The notes under the pieces: generated by a model
Database searches by the model: none
Told to the model about the DNA's origin: nothing
Seen by the model: only the letters and a program-made list of their open reading frames with translations
Made by a program: the position numbers and the translations under genes
Assembly (NCBI GenBank): GCA_030425505.1
Contig: JAUIAB010000001.1
Coordinates: 1 to 64,000 of the forward strand
DNA: 64,000 bases
Direction: 5' to 3'
Source of the DNA: Bacteroidia bacterium
GTDB taxonomy: Bacteria; Bacteroidota; Bacteroidia; Cytophagales; Flammeovirgaceae
In this document: one piece after another, positions 7,849 to 16,233 of the stretch
How the letters are laid out: every line of letters begins with the position of its first letter
Numbering within the stretch: position 1 is the stretch's first letter

Positions 7849-9252
7849 TCATAGTTGAGACTTTATCCACTGCATAGCCGTTTCCTCATCCTGCTCTATC
7901 GCCATTTCTACGGCTTGCTTGGCTACCTCCAGTAAGTGTTCACTTTGTTTTTTGAGGGTAAAGCTTTGCTCTACCAAATCAGCTATTTGTTGTTGTTTGC
8001 CTTGGTCGATAATTGGAATCAGAAAATTATCAATGTCTTTAGGGTAAAGCTCTGCTTGAGCACTTCCAGCACTAAGTTTTTCTGTTTGAAGTCTACCAAT
8101 TGTTGAGTTCATCACAAACCCAATGTATTTAGGGTTATATCCCTTATCCAGTCTTAAAATATTGACGTGGTTACTAGCAAGAGCTTTTTGGTCTATTAGA
8201 TAGACTTGTGTCCTTCCAATATTTGCCCCTGTTGTGTAAGTGAGTATGTCATTTTTGAAAACTCTTGCTCTTTCTTGTTCATCCCAATAAGCAGAACTCG
8301 TTTTTTCAAAGTTGTCATAATCTAGGGTTTGCTCAAGTATGTGTTTGCTATTGATGATGTTTAAATCTCCATCTTCGACATATTTAGGTTGTAAACCTCT
8401 AAAGTTGTCCGTTCTGATGTCTTTTATTGATACAAATGAACCTGATTTTACCTTTTCCTCTAATTCATCATATTTCACCTGATAATACTCAGCATCCAAA
8501 CGCCCAGAGCTACCAAAGGACTCAGAAAAGCTTTTGACGTTTACTGGTTCTTGACTTGGTTGGAAGTCGATTAAGTTGAGTTCTTGGAGCAGCAGTTGTT
8601 CGGCTTGGGTGTAGGTGGTTTTGGAAGCTACTAAATGTTCAAATGCTTTATCAAAACATGATTTAAGATATTCCTGAAAGGTAATAGATAGAAGAGGTAT
8701 TTCGATTTCTTTTACTTCTTCTGGGTTGACATTAGTTTGATTTATGGATTGCCTAGCTCTCCTTTTAATATCCCAAATACCTTGTTTGCTATTTAAAAAT
8801 GCTGAAAGATACTCTGGCAATATCACGTTTTCATTAGGAATAAATCTTACTAGATATGATGCAAATACAAAGTCTCGTGTATCAAGCTTCTTATACAAAC
8901 CAGTCCGTCCAACCCATTCAAATGAGTTAGTTCTATTAAAAACTACATCCCGATCTTTAAGTGTGAATGTTTTGAGCTCACTTTTTGAAATATCAGCGAA
9001 TTTTGACACTTCCATATCACAGAGCATGTTATGGATTTCATTCATTCTGTAAATTGGATACCCTACTCCATCTTCATTCATTGAAATGGAGATGCCATAT
9101 TGTGCTTTTTTTAATATGTTACCTATCTTATCATATTTCAGCTTAGGGTTTTTAGTTGGTTCTTTAGTATAAAATTGACTATCAATTCTGAAATCTTTAT
9201 TCAAATATGTTACACTAAAGTCCTTTTCTTTCACTTCCAGCCCTTCCAACAA
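7849..9252 (-). CDS. hsdS: HsdS-type DNA specificity subunit
   Basis: A 467-residue specificity protein with two target-recognition domains, roughly residues 1-200 and 225-430, each followed by helical spacers (ASKTTYTQAEQLLLQEL and LVEQSFTLKKQSEHLLEV). It would direct the neighbouring methylase/nuclease to a bipartite DNA site. The only conventional starts are TTGs at 9252 and 9249. However, the in-frame sequence upstream (SPFNESRYREL) is typical of HsdS N-termini and overlaps the 3' end of the methylase gene, without any ATG, GTG or TTG. The real start may therefore be non-canonical, or a small indel removed it. The C-terminal WIKSQL and stop lie in repeat-like sequence. Confidence 0.85.
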   Translation of the reverse strand: MLEGLEVKEKDFSVTYLNKDFRIDSQFYTKEPTKNPKLKYDKIGNILKKAQYGISISMNEDGVGYPIYRMNEIHNMLCDMEVSKFADISKSELKTFTLKDRDVVFNRTNSFEWVGRTGLYKKLDTRDFVFASYLVRFIPNENVILPEYLSAFLNSKQGIWDIKRRARQSINQTNVNPEEVKEIEIPLLSITFQEYLKSCFDKAFEHLVASKTTYTQAEQLLLQELNLIDFQPSQEPVNVKSFSESFGSSGRLDAEYYQVKYDELEEKVKSGSFVSIKDIRTDNFRGLQPKYVEDGDLNIINSKHILEQTLDYDNFEKTSSAYWDEQERARVFKNDILTYTTGANIGRTQVYLIDQKALASNHVNILRLDKGYNPKYIGFVMNSTIGRLQTEKLSAGSAQAELYPKDIDNFLIPIIDQGKQQQIADLVEQSFTLKKQSEHLLEVAKQAVEMAIEQDEETAMQWIKSQL

Positions 9253-9284
9253 TTCCCTGTAACGGGATTCATTAAAAGGGCTAG

Positions 9285-11450
9285 CTACTTTCCCGGCACA
9301 AGGCCTCCTTGCACGAAAGAGAGTTGCTCTTTTTTGGCAAATTCTAAAAAGGCTTCTGCTATGCCGTCTTTGGTGAGTCCGTCATGGTTAAAGAGGTCGT
9401 GTTTTACTACCAAATGGCCGTGAGAGTCAAGTAGAAATTCTTCTAAGTTCGCAGGGGTAGAGTCGTAGTTGTCTACGGGTTCGGCTACTTGTTGAGAACC
9501 CTCCAAAAGTTTGGAACTTTTGGAAGGTCGTGCGTTAGGAAAATCCTTCTTTCGTACAAATATCTTTTCTCCGCTGTTGTCTTTGCTTGGTTCTTGCATG
9601 GTGGCAAAAAAGATCGGGTAATCTTCTACTTTGGGGCAAAGGGTATCGTCCCATTTCTGCACAAAAAGCACAGATGTCTTCGTGCCTGTATGCGGTTTGA
9701 ATACATTGCCGTGTAAACCAACTACAGCCAATATTCTGCATCGCTCGGCTATGTAGTCTCTTATGGCCTTGTCAGAACTGTTGTTGAACCTTCCCTGTGG
9801 CAATACCACCGCCATACGCCCACCTGGCTTTAAGAAGTCTAGGTTACGCTCTATGAACAGAATATCACGCCCTACTTTAGTTTGGTACTTGCCATTGGGC
9901 TTTTTACCCAAATCGTACTTGGCCAAAATTCTACTTTCTTTGATGTCACCTGCAAATGGAGGGTTTGCCATCAGCACATCAAATTGGAAATCACGGCATT
10001 CGTAAATCTCTTTTTCCTTTACATAGATTTTACCGTTTCGTTCCTCTTCAATCGTTACCGTTTTTGGTTTCGGGTTAGCAAGGTGTTTTCGGATGTTTTT
10101 CCAGCCGTTTCCATAAACATCTAGCCAATTTTTATCATCGTAATTATTGTCCCATCGGTCATAGTCGAGGGTGTTCATGTGTAGCACATTAGTTTGTCCG
10201 TCACCAGCAATTAAGTTGAGGGTTCGTGCCACACGCACCGCCTTTTCGTCAAAGTCTATGGCAAATACTTTGTTTTGCACATAGTCTGTTTGTTCAGGCA
10301 GTTTTTCTTCAGCTGTAAACAAATGGCTTTTAGATAGCCCCTTCGCTTTTAGCTGTTGTTCCCAAACATGAAAGATCGAATGAACAGGGAAACCACAACT
10401 ACCTGCAGCCGTGTCAATGACTGTCTCATTCGCTTTAGGATCCATCATTTTTACACACATGTCAATTACAAAACGTGGTGTGAAATATTGTCCTTTTTCG
10501 CCTTTGCTACTTTTGTTAATCAAGTACTCAAAAGCTTCATCTACCACATCCAAGTTGGAGTTGAAAAGTTTGATTTGCTCCAAGGAAGATACACAAATGG
10601 CTAGGTGGGAAGGCGTTAAGGTTATTTTTGAACTTTCAGTAAATACACCTTCCCATTTTTCTTTGGCTTTTTCAAAAAGTGCCTGAATCTTTTGCTTTAG
10701 CTCCGTTTCTGTTTCCCCGTAGTTTCTAAATTCAAGGTATCTCGTTCTGTTTCTTGTGCTTTCCAATTCGTCATAAAGCTTAGTGAAAATCAATTGAAAG
10801 AGTTCTTCAAATACATCCACACCTGCATTTGCCAGCACTTCATCCTCCATTTCGAGAATAAGGTCTTTTAAGGATTTACGCTCTTTGGAAAGTTTGTCAT
10901 TCTCAATTAAATCGTCAATCGTCCAACGTTCTGTTAAGATGTCCGTCAGCTTTTCGGTCGCTTTTGGAATATTCGGAATGTCCTTGAAATAATTGGGATC
11001 TCTTCTGTTGTAGTAAGAAATGGATTCGCCGTTACTCCATATTCCAATCGATGCTCCCGTTGCGTTGCAATATCCTTTAAGTTGTTCCTTCCCGTCTTTC
11101 AGTTTTGGCTTCTTCAGTTCCACCATGATAAAGACAGCTCTAGCATCTTGCTTGTCAAAGATGACAATGTCCGCCCGTTTCTTTTCTCTACCGAAACTCA
11201 CGGCATATTCTATTTCCATTCTGTCGTACGAATAGCCGTATTCTTCATGGAGTACCATGAGATAGAGTTGCCTTACAACTTCTTCTGGCTTGAGTTGGAT
11301 TTCTTTTCTCCGTACAAGACAGGTGATAAAAGGAACTGTTTTGCCCCTGGTTTCTTTTAGCACGATTGACTCTTCCAGTTTGTCAATTTGAGCTTTTGAA
11401 AACTGGGTTAGTTTGTAGTTGGAGTCTTTTAAAATATTGGATAATATCAT
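9285..11450 (-). CDS. Fused restriction nuclease-N6-adenine methylase (BcgI/type IIB-like)
   Basis: A 721-residue protein. Residues ~50-180 form a type I restriction N-terminal nuclease domain with a PD-(D/E)xK site: D94 in RADIVIFD and E111-L-K113. A helical region follows, then an N6-adenine methyltransferase with SAM motif I DTAAGSCGF (346-354) and catalytic motif IV NPPF (496-499). Paired with the adjacent HsdS gene, it gives a two-gene system like BcgI, in which cleavage and methylation are on one polypeptide and specificity on another. No ATP-dependent HsdR helicase is encoded nearby. The methylase and nuclease calls are firm; assignment to type IIB rather than a degraded type I system is inference. 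Confidence 0.88.
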   Translation of the reverse strand: MILSNILKDSNYKLTQFSKAQIDKLEESIVLKETRGKTVPFITCLVRRKEIQLKPEEVVRQLYLMVLHEEYGYSYDRMEIEYAVSFGREKKRADIVIFDKQDARAVFIMVELKKPKLKDGKEQLKGYCNATGASIGIWSNGESISYYNRRDPNYFKDIPNIPKATEKLTDILTERWTIDDLIENDKLSKERKSLKDLILEMEDEVLANAGVDVFEELFQLIFTKLYDELESTRNRTRYLEFRNYGETETELKQKIQALFEKAKEKWEGVFTESSKITLTPSHLAICVSSLEQIKLFNSNLDVVDEAFEYLINKSSKGEKGQYFTPRFVIDMCVKMMDPKANETVIDTAAGSCGFPVHSIFHVWEQQLKAKGLSKSHLFTAEEKLPEQTDYVQNKVFAIDFDEKAVRVARTLNLIAGDGQTNVLHMNTLDYDRWDNNYDDKNWLDVYGNGWKNIRKHLANPKPKTVTIEEERNGKIYVKEKEIYECRDFQFDVLMANPPFAGDIKESRILAKYDLGKKPNGKYQTKVGRDILFIERNLDFLKPGGRMAVVLPQGRFNNSSDKAIRDYIAERCRILAVVGLHGNVFKPHTGTKTSVLFVQKWDDTLCPKVEDYPIFFATMQEPSKDNSGEKIFVRKKDFPNARPSKSSKLLEGSQQVAEPVDNYDSTPANLEEFLLDSHGHLVVKHDLFNHDGLTKDGIAEAFLEFAKKEQLSFVQGGLVPGK

Positions 11451-11460
11451 CTTCGGATGC

Positions 11461-11644
11461 TTACTTATTTCTTTCTATTAATAATTCTTTGACCTCTACA
11501 TTTAAGATTTCTGCAATCTTGTATAAGTCCTCCAAGCTTGGTTGTCGTCTATTTTGAACATAGGAGTTTACCATATTATAGCTTTTGTTAAGACCAGACT
11601 TGTTTGATGCCTTTTGCGTCTAATATTTCTTTTATCCTGTTCAT
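11461..11644 (-). pseudogene. Frameshifted XRE-family (Cro/CI) HTH regulator
   Basis: Upstream of the nuclease-methylase, an ATG at 11644 starts MNRIKEILDAKGIKQ, a typical XRE helix-turn-helix opening. The frame then hits a stop, and the rest resumes in another frame as SYNMVNSYVQNRRQPSLED...ELLIERNK with a stop at 11461-11463. Removing one T at the break gives KQVWLNKSYNMVN, still a few residues short of relatives. Such proteins often control restriction operons. This one is broken, so the operon may be unregulated or silent. Confidence 0.75.
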
Positions 11645-11756
11645 TCTGGATAATTTTAGTTTTGCGTGAAGATACAAAATCATCTCATTCAGTGATATAT
11701 TGTTGTCGTGCTTCGAGAATGTGGGGTGGGTTTTCGGTTACCGCATGGCATACAAC

Positions 11757-11911
11757 AGTCAATGGTTAAGGCGAATTTAGTTGAATGAAGATACGAAGTA
11801 TCATTCTATTCAAGGAAACATAAGCCTTTAGAAATTCGGGTTAACACTGAGTTAGGAGATGTAGCTTTGAGGGTAAAGGAAATGTCATCTAAGATTAAAC
11901 CGAGTTTTATA
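11757..11911 (+). repeat. ~160-bp repeat, copy D1
   Basis: Strongly similar, with few indels, to 18204-18357 in the same orientation. Both begin AGTCAATGGTTAAGGCGA and contain a small hairpin GATAC-GAA-GTATC. Both end in AAACCGAGTTTTATA. Copy D1 lacks the terminal inverted repeat seen in the other copy. It is located 18 bases downstream of the amidohydrolase gene's stop codon (that gene is on the minus strand). Confidence 0.85.
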
Positions 11912-11929
11912 GCTACTATTAGCGGTAGT

Positions 11930-13363
11930 TTATTTTTCAAATAGTAAGTTTTCTAAATATCTAATAGCAGAAGCCATTAGATTCTTCCTGTTCTTTGCTT
12001 TTGCATTGAAAGAATCCAAAGTCTTTCTATTTAATTTCCGCCCCTTAACAAAAACGCAGTTCGGGTTTTCAAGCGAGGACAACGTTATCAGAGGGTTGTC
12101 ATCCACTAATAATAAATTAGCAATTTTACCCACTTGAATTGTTCCCATAGAATTCATAATGGAGTGCGTTTTGGATGCATTCACAGTAGCCGTTTTCAAT
12201 ACTTCGTAATTAGAAAGACCTGCTTCTTTGTAAAATTTAAGCTCTTTATGTATTGAAAATCCTGGAAGAGTAACACCAATACCCGCATCGGTTCCGCAAA
12301 CTATATTTACACCTGTTTCATGCAGTTTTTGAACAATGGTAATATGAAAATCATGTTGGCTTTTTATTCTGCTAACTACAGTTGAATCGTTTTGCTTGGC
12401 ATATAGCCAACGGTCAAATTGATTTTTACTATCTACTTTTTTGATAAGTGGATTCATAAACTCCAATAATTCTGAATCTAAAATTGAATCATTAATCATC
12501 ATTTGGTAGATATTATTAAATACAGTAATAGTGGGGCAATAACTTGTGTGTTTAGACTGTGAAATGGAATCAATAATAGGCTGAAGTTTGATCGTATCTA
12601 AATCAAACTGTAAAGGTTGCTGTACAATTTCTTCGGCATGTTCAATAGATTTGATTTGTGGATTTAAATGATATGAAAAGGGTACTTTTTGAGAAGGATG
12701 AGAAACGATATCGATTTCAGAAATTTTGGCTTGTTCAATCACGGCATCAAATATTTTTTTATCTAACCCGTAATACGTTTTGATAAAGTCATAACCTCTT
12801 TCTTTATATGAAAGCACCTTTTCCTTGGCTTCATTAGGCTTACTTAGGTTTAAATTATCGTCACCAATGAATTCTGACCCTGTTAGTTTTGGTCCTGTGG
12901 TAAAAAAGGTTGGTGAAATAATGTTGCCCTTAATTATGTCTTCTTTAATTCTTAGATGCATAGGCATACCCCATAAATTTCTTACTGCAGTAACACCATT
13001 TGATAGATAAAGACCAAGCTCATACCTGTCCCAAATATGAACATGCATATCGATAAGACCCGGTGTTAGATACTTGTTCTTTGCGTCAAAAATTTGAATT
13101 CCACTGACCTGAATAGTGTCTGCAATCTCTTCAATAATTCCCTCTTTTATATACACCATTTTATCTGCTAAAACAGTGTCTTGGTTCATTGGAATTATAT
13201 TGACATTAGTAATTAGGTAAGAATTATTGGATGTTAGTTCATTCTTATTAGCCATTAAGTAATTAGTTTCTAATGAATCAACCCAAAGTGTAATGACTCC
13301 AGTTAGAACAAGCACTCCAATGAGAGCGAATACAATTTGTAAAAGTCGTTTTAGTATTTTCAT
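11930..13363 (-). CDS. Amidohydrolase-superfamily metalloenzyme, membrane-anchored or exported
   Basis: A 477-residue imidazolonepropionase/prolidase-like amidohydrolase. Metal ligands are visible in order: MHVHIWD with H107 and H109, the lysine of YDFIKTYYG, the histidines of IVSHPSQK and SIEHAEE, and the catalytic aspartate of CGTDAGIG. It ends with the usual small beta domain (ANLLLVDDNPL). Residues 5-28 are strongly hydrophobic, a signal anchor or uncleaved signal peptide, so it probably acts outside the cytoplasm on an amide or cyclic imide. The substrate is not predictable. It is a lone gene bounded by repeat D1. Confidence 0.88.
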   Translation of the reverse strand: MKILKRLLQIVFALIGVLVLTGVITLWVDSLETNYLMANKNELTSNNSYLITNVNIIPMNQDTVLADKMVYIKEGIIEEIADTIQVSGIQIFDAKNKYLTPGLIDMHVHIWDRYELGLYLSNGVTAVRNLWGMPMHLRIKEDIIKGNIISPTFFTTGPKLTGSEFIGDDNLNLSKPNEAKEKVLSYKERGYDFIKTYYGLDKKIFDAVIEQAKISEIDIVSHPSQKVPFSYHLNPQIKSIEHAEEIVQQPLQFDLDTIKLQPIIDSISQSKHTSYCPTITVFNNIYQMMINDSILDSELLEFMNPLIKKVDSKNQFDRWLYAKQNDSTVVSRIKSQHDFHITIVQKLHETGVNIVCGTDAGIGVTLPGFSIHKELKFYKEAGLSNYEVLKTATVNASKTHSIMNSMGTIQVGKIANLLLVDDNPLITLSSLENPNCVFVKGRKLNRKTLDSFNAKAKNRKNLMASAIRYLENLLFEK

Positions 13364-13569
13364 TTATCTCATTTCTCCTAAAGGTTTGGCTATGTACTAT
13401 ACAAATTGTTGTGTTTTTGTAGGGTGCAACTTAAAGGCATGAAACTTATCTTACCAATTTATTAAATATTGGCGAATTAATGTAATGCTCACGAGGGTGG
13501 CACTAATGTAAATCAGTTCCCTTATTGTATAAAGGATAATTGAGATTAGAAGTGTAACTTTCTAGTATT

Positions 13570-13797
13570 ATGGACAAGAATATTATTTTATCAATGGGTA
13601 TACCAATCGTAATAAGGGACGAACAAGGGAAAAGAGCAAGCATTGAACTCAATAAGAACTGGTTTGTAGTGTGCCGATACCATCCAGACAATTCGGTTTA
13701 CTTGTGCGATGCACGACTTGAAGGGTGGTATCCCGTTAATATAGCAAAACGGGTAATCTATAGATGGAGGAAAGGTTGGTCGAGAGCCATTAGCTAA
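13570..13797 (+). CDS. Small hypothetical protein, 75 aa
   Basis: The frame encodes a compact, Trp/Tyr/Arg-rich protein (EGWYPVNIAKRVIYRWRKGW near the C-terminus) with protein-like composition. I recognise no family. An internal ATG at 13594 is an alternative start. It converges on the 56-residue gene on the other strand and overlaps it by 4 bases. It could be a genuine small gene or a chance frame; I lean slightly towards real. Confidence 0.4.
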   Translation: MDKNIILSMGIPIVIRDEQGKRASIELNKNWFVVCRYHPDNSVYLCDARLEGWYPVNIAKRVIYRWRKGWSRAIS

Positions 13798-13964
13798 TCT
13801 GGATTTGCCTCTATTTCCCTTTCAAAATAGACTAACTCTTTTCGGGTAGGGTCATCCAGAACTTTGCAATAGTATATCCTGTCAACGTATCGCCTGATCA
13901 CAAGTTTTAATGCAGGATTAACTTTTGCATGAACCACTTGTCCTTCTTTATACTTATTTTCCAT
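13794..13964 (-). CDS. Small conserved-type hypothetical protein, 56 aa
   Basis: A complete 56-residue frame, short enough to escape routine ORF calling, starts at the ATG at 13964. It reads MENKYKEGQVVHAKVNPAL, then a basic/aromatic core (LVIRRYVDRIYYCKV) and an acidic end (LVYFEREIEANPD). The GQVVHAKVNP start resembles small SH3-like beta-barrel domains. It lies 43 bases downstream of the universal stress protein gene on the same strand and looks like the last gene of the stress cluster. Function unknown; the composition strongly favours a real protein. Confidence 0.65.
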   Translation of the reverse strand: MENKYKEGQVVHAKVNPALKLVIRRYVDRIYYCKVLDDPTRKELVYFEREIEANPD

Positions 13965-14007
13965 AGCAATATTAAATTGTAACGACTTGATACAAAACCA
14001 TTAGGGC

Positions 14008-14901
14008 TTAATTTTTTTCCGTGTAATGTTTATACTCCTTCTCATAAAATATCTCAGTAGGGGTGAGGACAGGTTGTCGGGTCTTCATGCTTAGGATTGC
14101 TTTAACAGAGTTTTTCATTAGTTTGTCCGTTGTGCTCCTTTTAAACATATGTGCCAATCTCCAAAGCCCGTCTGGTGTTATAGCTATTAAATCTGCATGA
14201 ATTGATCTGGTAAAATTTATTATACCATCTTCTATGGTTAGATCATTGTAAATATTCATTGAGCAATTTTTTAAATCAAACTCGCTACTAAATTCCTTCA
14301 TTAATTTCAAGCTGTCATGCGTTCTTTGGAATTGGCTGGGAGTAGTTACTTTTAAAAGGTGCAGCTTAGTATCAAAAAGATCTATTATTTTCTTCATTTT
14401 TGGAAATACTTTATAGATTTCGCCATAAAACTCAGAAGCCAAAACCATGTTTTCTATATTAAATTCATTGAATTTTTCCTGCACAATTAGCACTGGTATC
14501 TTTGCTTGACTCATAACCCTTTCCGCATTGGAACCGATGAATGATCCCTCTAACCTAGTAATCCCGTAAGCACCCATTACAATTAGGTCAACTTGGTGGT
14601 TGTCTGCGTGTTTTAGAATGGTTGTAGATACATCATACCTCAATTCGTAAATGGTATTGGCATTTTTTATGTTATGTGAGCTTACAATTGCATTCAATTT
14701 ATTCTGAATGTTACTGATAACCGTATCGCTCCCAGGCATATCATGATAATTTTCATAAGAATCATCGTCTGCATTTAATGGCCTGTTAATTACATGCAAA
14801 AGAATCAATTGAGCTCCAGTCTGTTCCGAAATTGAAGCGGCTGAGCTAACGGCATAGTCAGCATATTCTGAAAAGTCTGTAGCTAATAATATTTTTTTCA
14901 T
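14008..14901 (-). CDS. Tandem universal stress protein (UspA family)
   Basis: A 297-residue protein with two Usp domains. The first starts MKKILLATDFSEYADYAV and contains the ATP-binding pattern G-2x-G-9x-G-S in GAYGITRLEGSFIGSNAE. The second half keeps the fold but lacks a clear nucleotide motif. Tandem Usp proteins act in the cytoplasm during starvation and oxidative or osmotic stress. It ends the tight run of minus-strand stress genes, 20 bases after the cupin gene. Confidence 0.9.
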   Translation of the reverse strand: MKKILLATDFSEYADYAVSSAASISEQTGAQLILLHVINRPLNADDDSYENYHDMPGSDTVISNIQNKLNAIVSSHNIKNANTIYELRYDVSTTILKHADNHQVDLIVMGAYGITRLEGSFIGSNAERVMSQAKIPVLIVQEKFNEFNIENMVLASEFYGEIYKVFPKMKKIIDLFDTKLHLLKVTTPSQFQRTHDSLKLMKEFSSEFDLKNCSMNIYNDLTIEDGIINFTRSIHADLIAITPDGLWRLAHMFKRSTTDKLMKNSVKAILSMKTRQPVLTPTEIFYEKEYKHYTEKN

Positions 14902-14921
14902 GTGTGTATTTTGTTAAGATT

Positions 14922-15275
14922 CTACAAAACGACTTCTTCGTACCCGCTTTTGATTACGGTGGAAATCATCTTAAACCGTTCGTTGGCTTTAATCATATTC
15001 CTTCTGTGTGCAGGAATGATAATGGACTGCCCAGTAGCAAGATGATGCGATTTAGAATCGATAATAACTTCAGCGCTTCCTTCTATTACCTGAATAAACG
15101 TGTCAAAGGGAGAGGTTTTCTCTGCAAAGCCTTCCCCTGAATCAAATGAAACGACACTGACATTCCCTGTTGTTTTTTTCAGTATGGTTTTTATCACTAC
15201 TGAATTTGGAACGTATTCTATGATTTCAACGATTATGAAGACTTCAGACTTTTCAAACTCCTGGTCTTTTTTCAT
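14922..15275 (-). CDS. Cupin-domain protein
   Basis: A 117-residue single cupin beta-barrel (FIQVIEGSAEVIIDSKSHHL, then GQSIIIPAHRRN). The usual metal-binding histidines of motif 1 are largely missing, so it may not be an enzyme; sensory or ligand-binding roles are common for such cupins. Its start overlaps the LapA-like gene by 4 bases, so they are translationally coupled within the stress cluster. Confidence 0.8.
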   Translation of the reverse strand: MKKDQEFEKSEVFIIVEIIEYVPNSVVIKTILKKTTGNVSVVSFDSGEGFAEKTSPFDTFIQVIEGSAEVIIDSKSHHLATGQSIIIPAHRRNMIKANERFKMISTVIKSGYEEVVL

Positions 15276-15520
15276 ATTTCTGTTTTTTTGACTTTAACTG
15301 CGTCTGTGTCATTACTTTTGGCTGATGGTTTTTTGATAGTTGAAAACATAATCCCACCAGAGATAGCACCTAAAACATAAATTAAAACACTAGAAATAGA
15401 CAATGGCATTTCCATGTGCCAGTTCAAAAAGTTTATGCTTACTATTTTCATGTTTTGAGCAGTAAATGTTACAATAGCTACAATGAAGAGCAATAATAAA
15501 ATTGATTTAACCAAGCGCAT
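15272..15520 (-). CDS. LapA-domain small membrane protein
   Basis: An 82-residue protein with two hydrophobic segments (residues ~5-22 and ~40-62), separated by the motif NMKIVSINFLNWHMEMPLS. This matches the lipopolysaccharide assembly protein A (LapA/YciS) domain. In enterobacteria LapA helps control LPS synthesis; here the role is likely envelope-related but unproven. It sits between a small lipoprotein gene (5 bases upstream) and the overlapping cupin gene. Confidence 0.75.
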   Translation of the reverse strand: MRLVKSILLLLFIVAIVTFTAQNMKIVSINFLNWHMEMPLSISSVLIYVLGAISGGIMFSTIKKPSAKSNDTDAVKVKKTEI

Positions 15521-15525
15521 AGTAT

Positions 15526-15921
15526 TTATAATTTGGTTCTTGAAATTTCAATATCTGAGGGTTTACATAAATCCTCTTCATCTTCTGCTGTTATAAAAAC
15601 TTCAATAGGTTTATAAGGAAAAGAGGCTCGGTAAATTGATTTTATCGCATTTTGCTGTATAAAATATCCAACATTTCGTGTAACTCCAGCCTCAGACACT
15701 GCCCAAATGATATAAATTTCTTTGGGTGGATTAAGCCTTTCCGAAGCCGCCAGGTTGTTGGCGGTAATGGTGACTAAATAATTTAGTTTCCCTTGTTTTT
15801 TAATCTTAGCAGTAATGTCTGCTGCTGGCACTAATGGTGACAAAGGAAACTTCGCTGTGGATACACAAGAGGTCATCAATGCAATTACACTGATAAGTGC
15901 CAAATATTTTTTATAACTCAT
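15526..15921 (-). CDS. Small predicted lipoprotein, 131 aa
   Basis: The N-terminus MSYKKYLALISVIALMTSCV is a lipoprotein signal with the acylated Cys at residue 19. The mature part has beta-rich stretches (NYLVTITANNLAASERLNPP, IYIIWAVSEAGV) typical of small immunoglobulin-like periplasmic domains. I recognise no named family. It is tightly packed (5-6 bases) between a small cytoplasmic protein and the LapA-like protein, so it probably belongs to the same envelope-stress transcript. Confidence 0.7.
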   Translation of the reverse strand: MSYKKYLALISVIALMTSCVSTAKFPLSPLVPAADITAKIKKQGKLNYLVTITANNLAASERLNPPKEIYIIWAVSEAGVTRNVGYFIQQNAIKSIYRASFPYKPIEVFITAEDEEDLCKPSDIEISRTKL

Positions 15922-15927
15922 TTTTTT

Positions 15928-16173
15928 TTATTTAAATTGTTTTCTAATTAGACTTATTGAACTCTGTACCTTTTTATAATTTTTCAGTTGTGATCGAATT
16001 GTATTAAGGTATTCTTTTAAATCGCTTGGTTCAATCCCTTCATTATTGGCTGGAGGAAGGAAGGGTGTTTCACCCAAATGTTGATATAGTTCAGGGTATC
16101 TGTCTCTTATTTTCATTGTAACTGCGAGGATATCATCAGTTAATTCCATTGTTTCTTTTTGGTTATTTGCCAT
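15928..16173 (-). CDS. Small hypothetical protein, 81 aa
   Basis: An acidic-to-basic helical protein with no signal peptide (MANNQKETMELTDDILAVTM, RDRYPELYQHLGETP). No family recognised. It lies 60 bases after the SPFH gene and 6 bases before the lipoprotein gene, so it is translated as part of that run. Confidence 0.65.
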   Translation of the reverse strand: MANNQKETMELTDDILAVTMKIRDRYPELYQHLGETPFLPPANNEGIEPSDLKEYLNTIRSQLKNYKKVQSSISLIRKQFK

Positions 16174-16233
16174 TGTATACTATGAGCATTTAAAATATAT
16201 ACTATGTTCCCAGCGAACCCGAATTCAAGACTA

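Noticed and set aside
13503-13691. 62-residue minus-strand frame
   Set aside because: It overlaps the more convincing plus-strand 75-residue frame and has no protein-like pattern.
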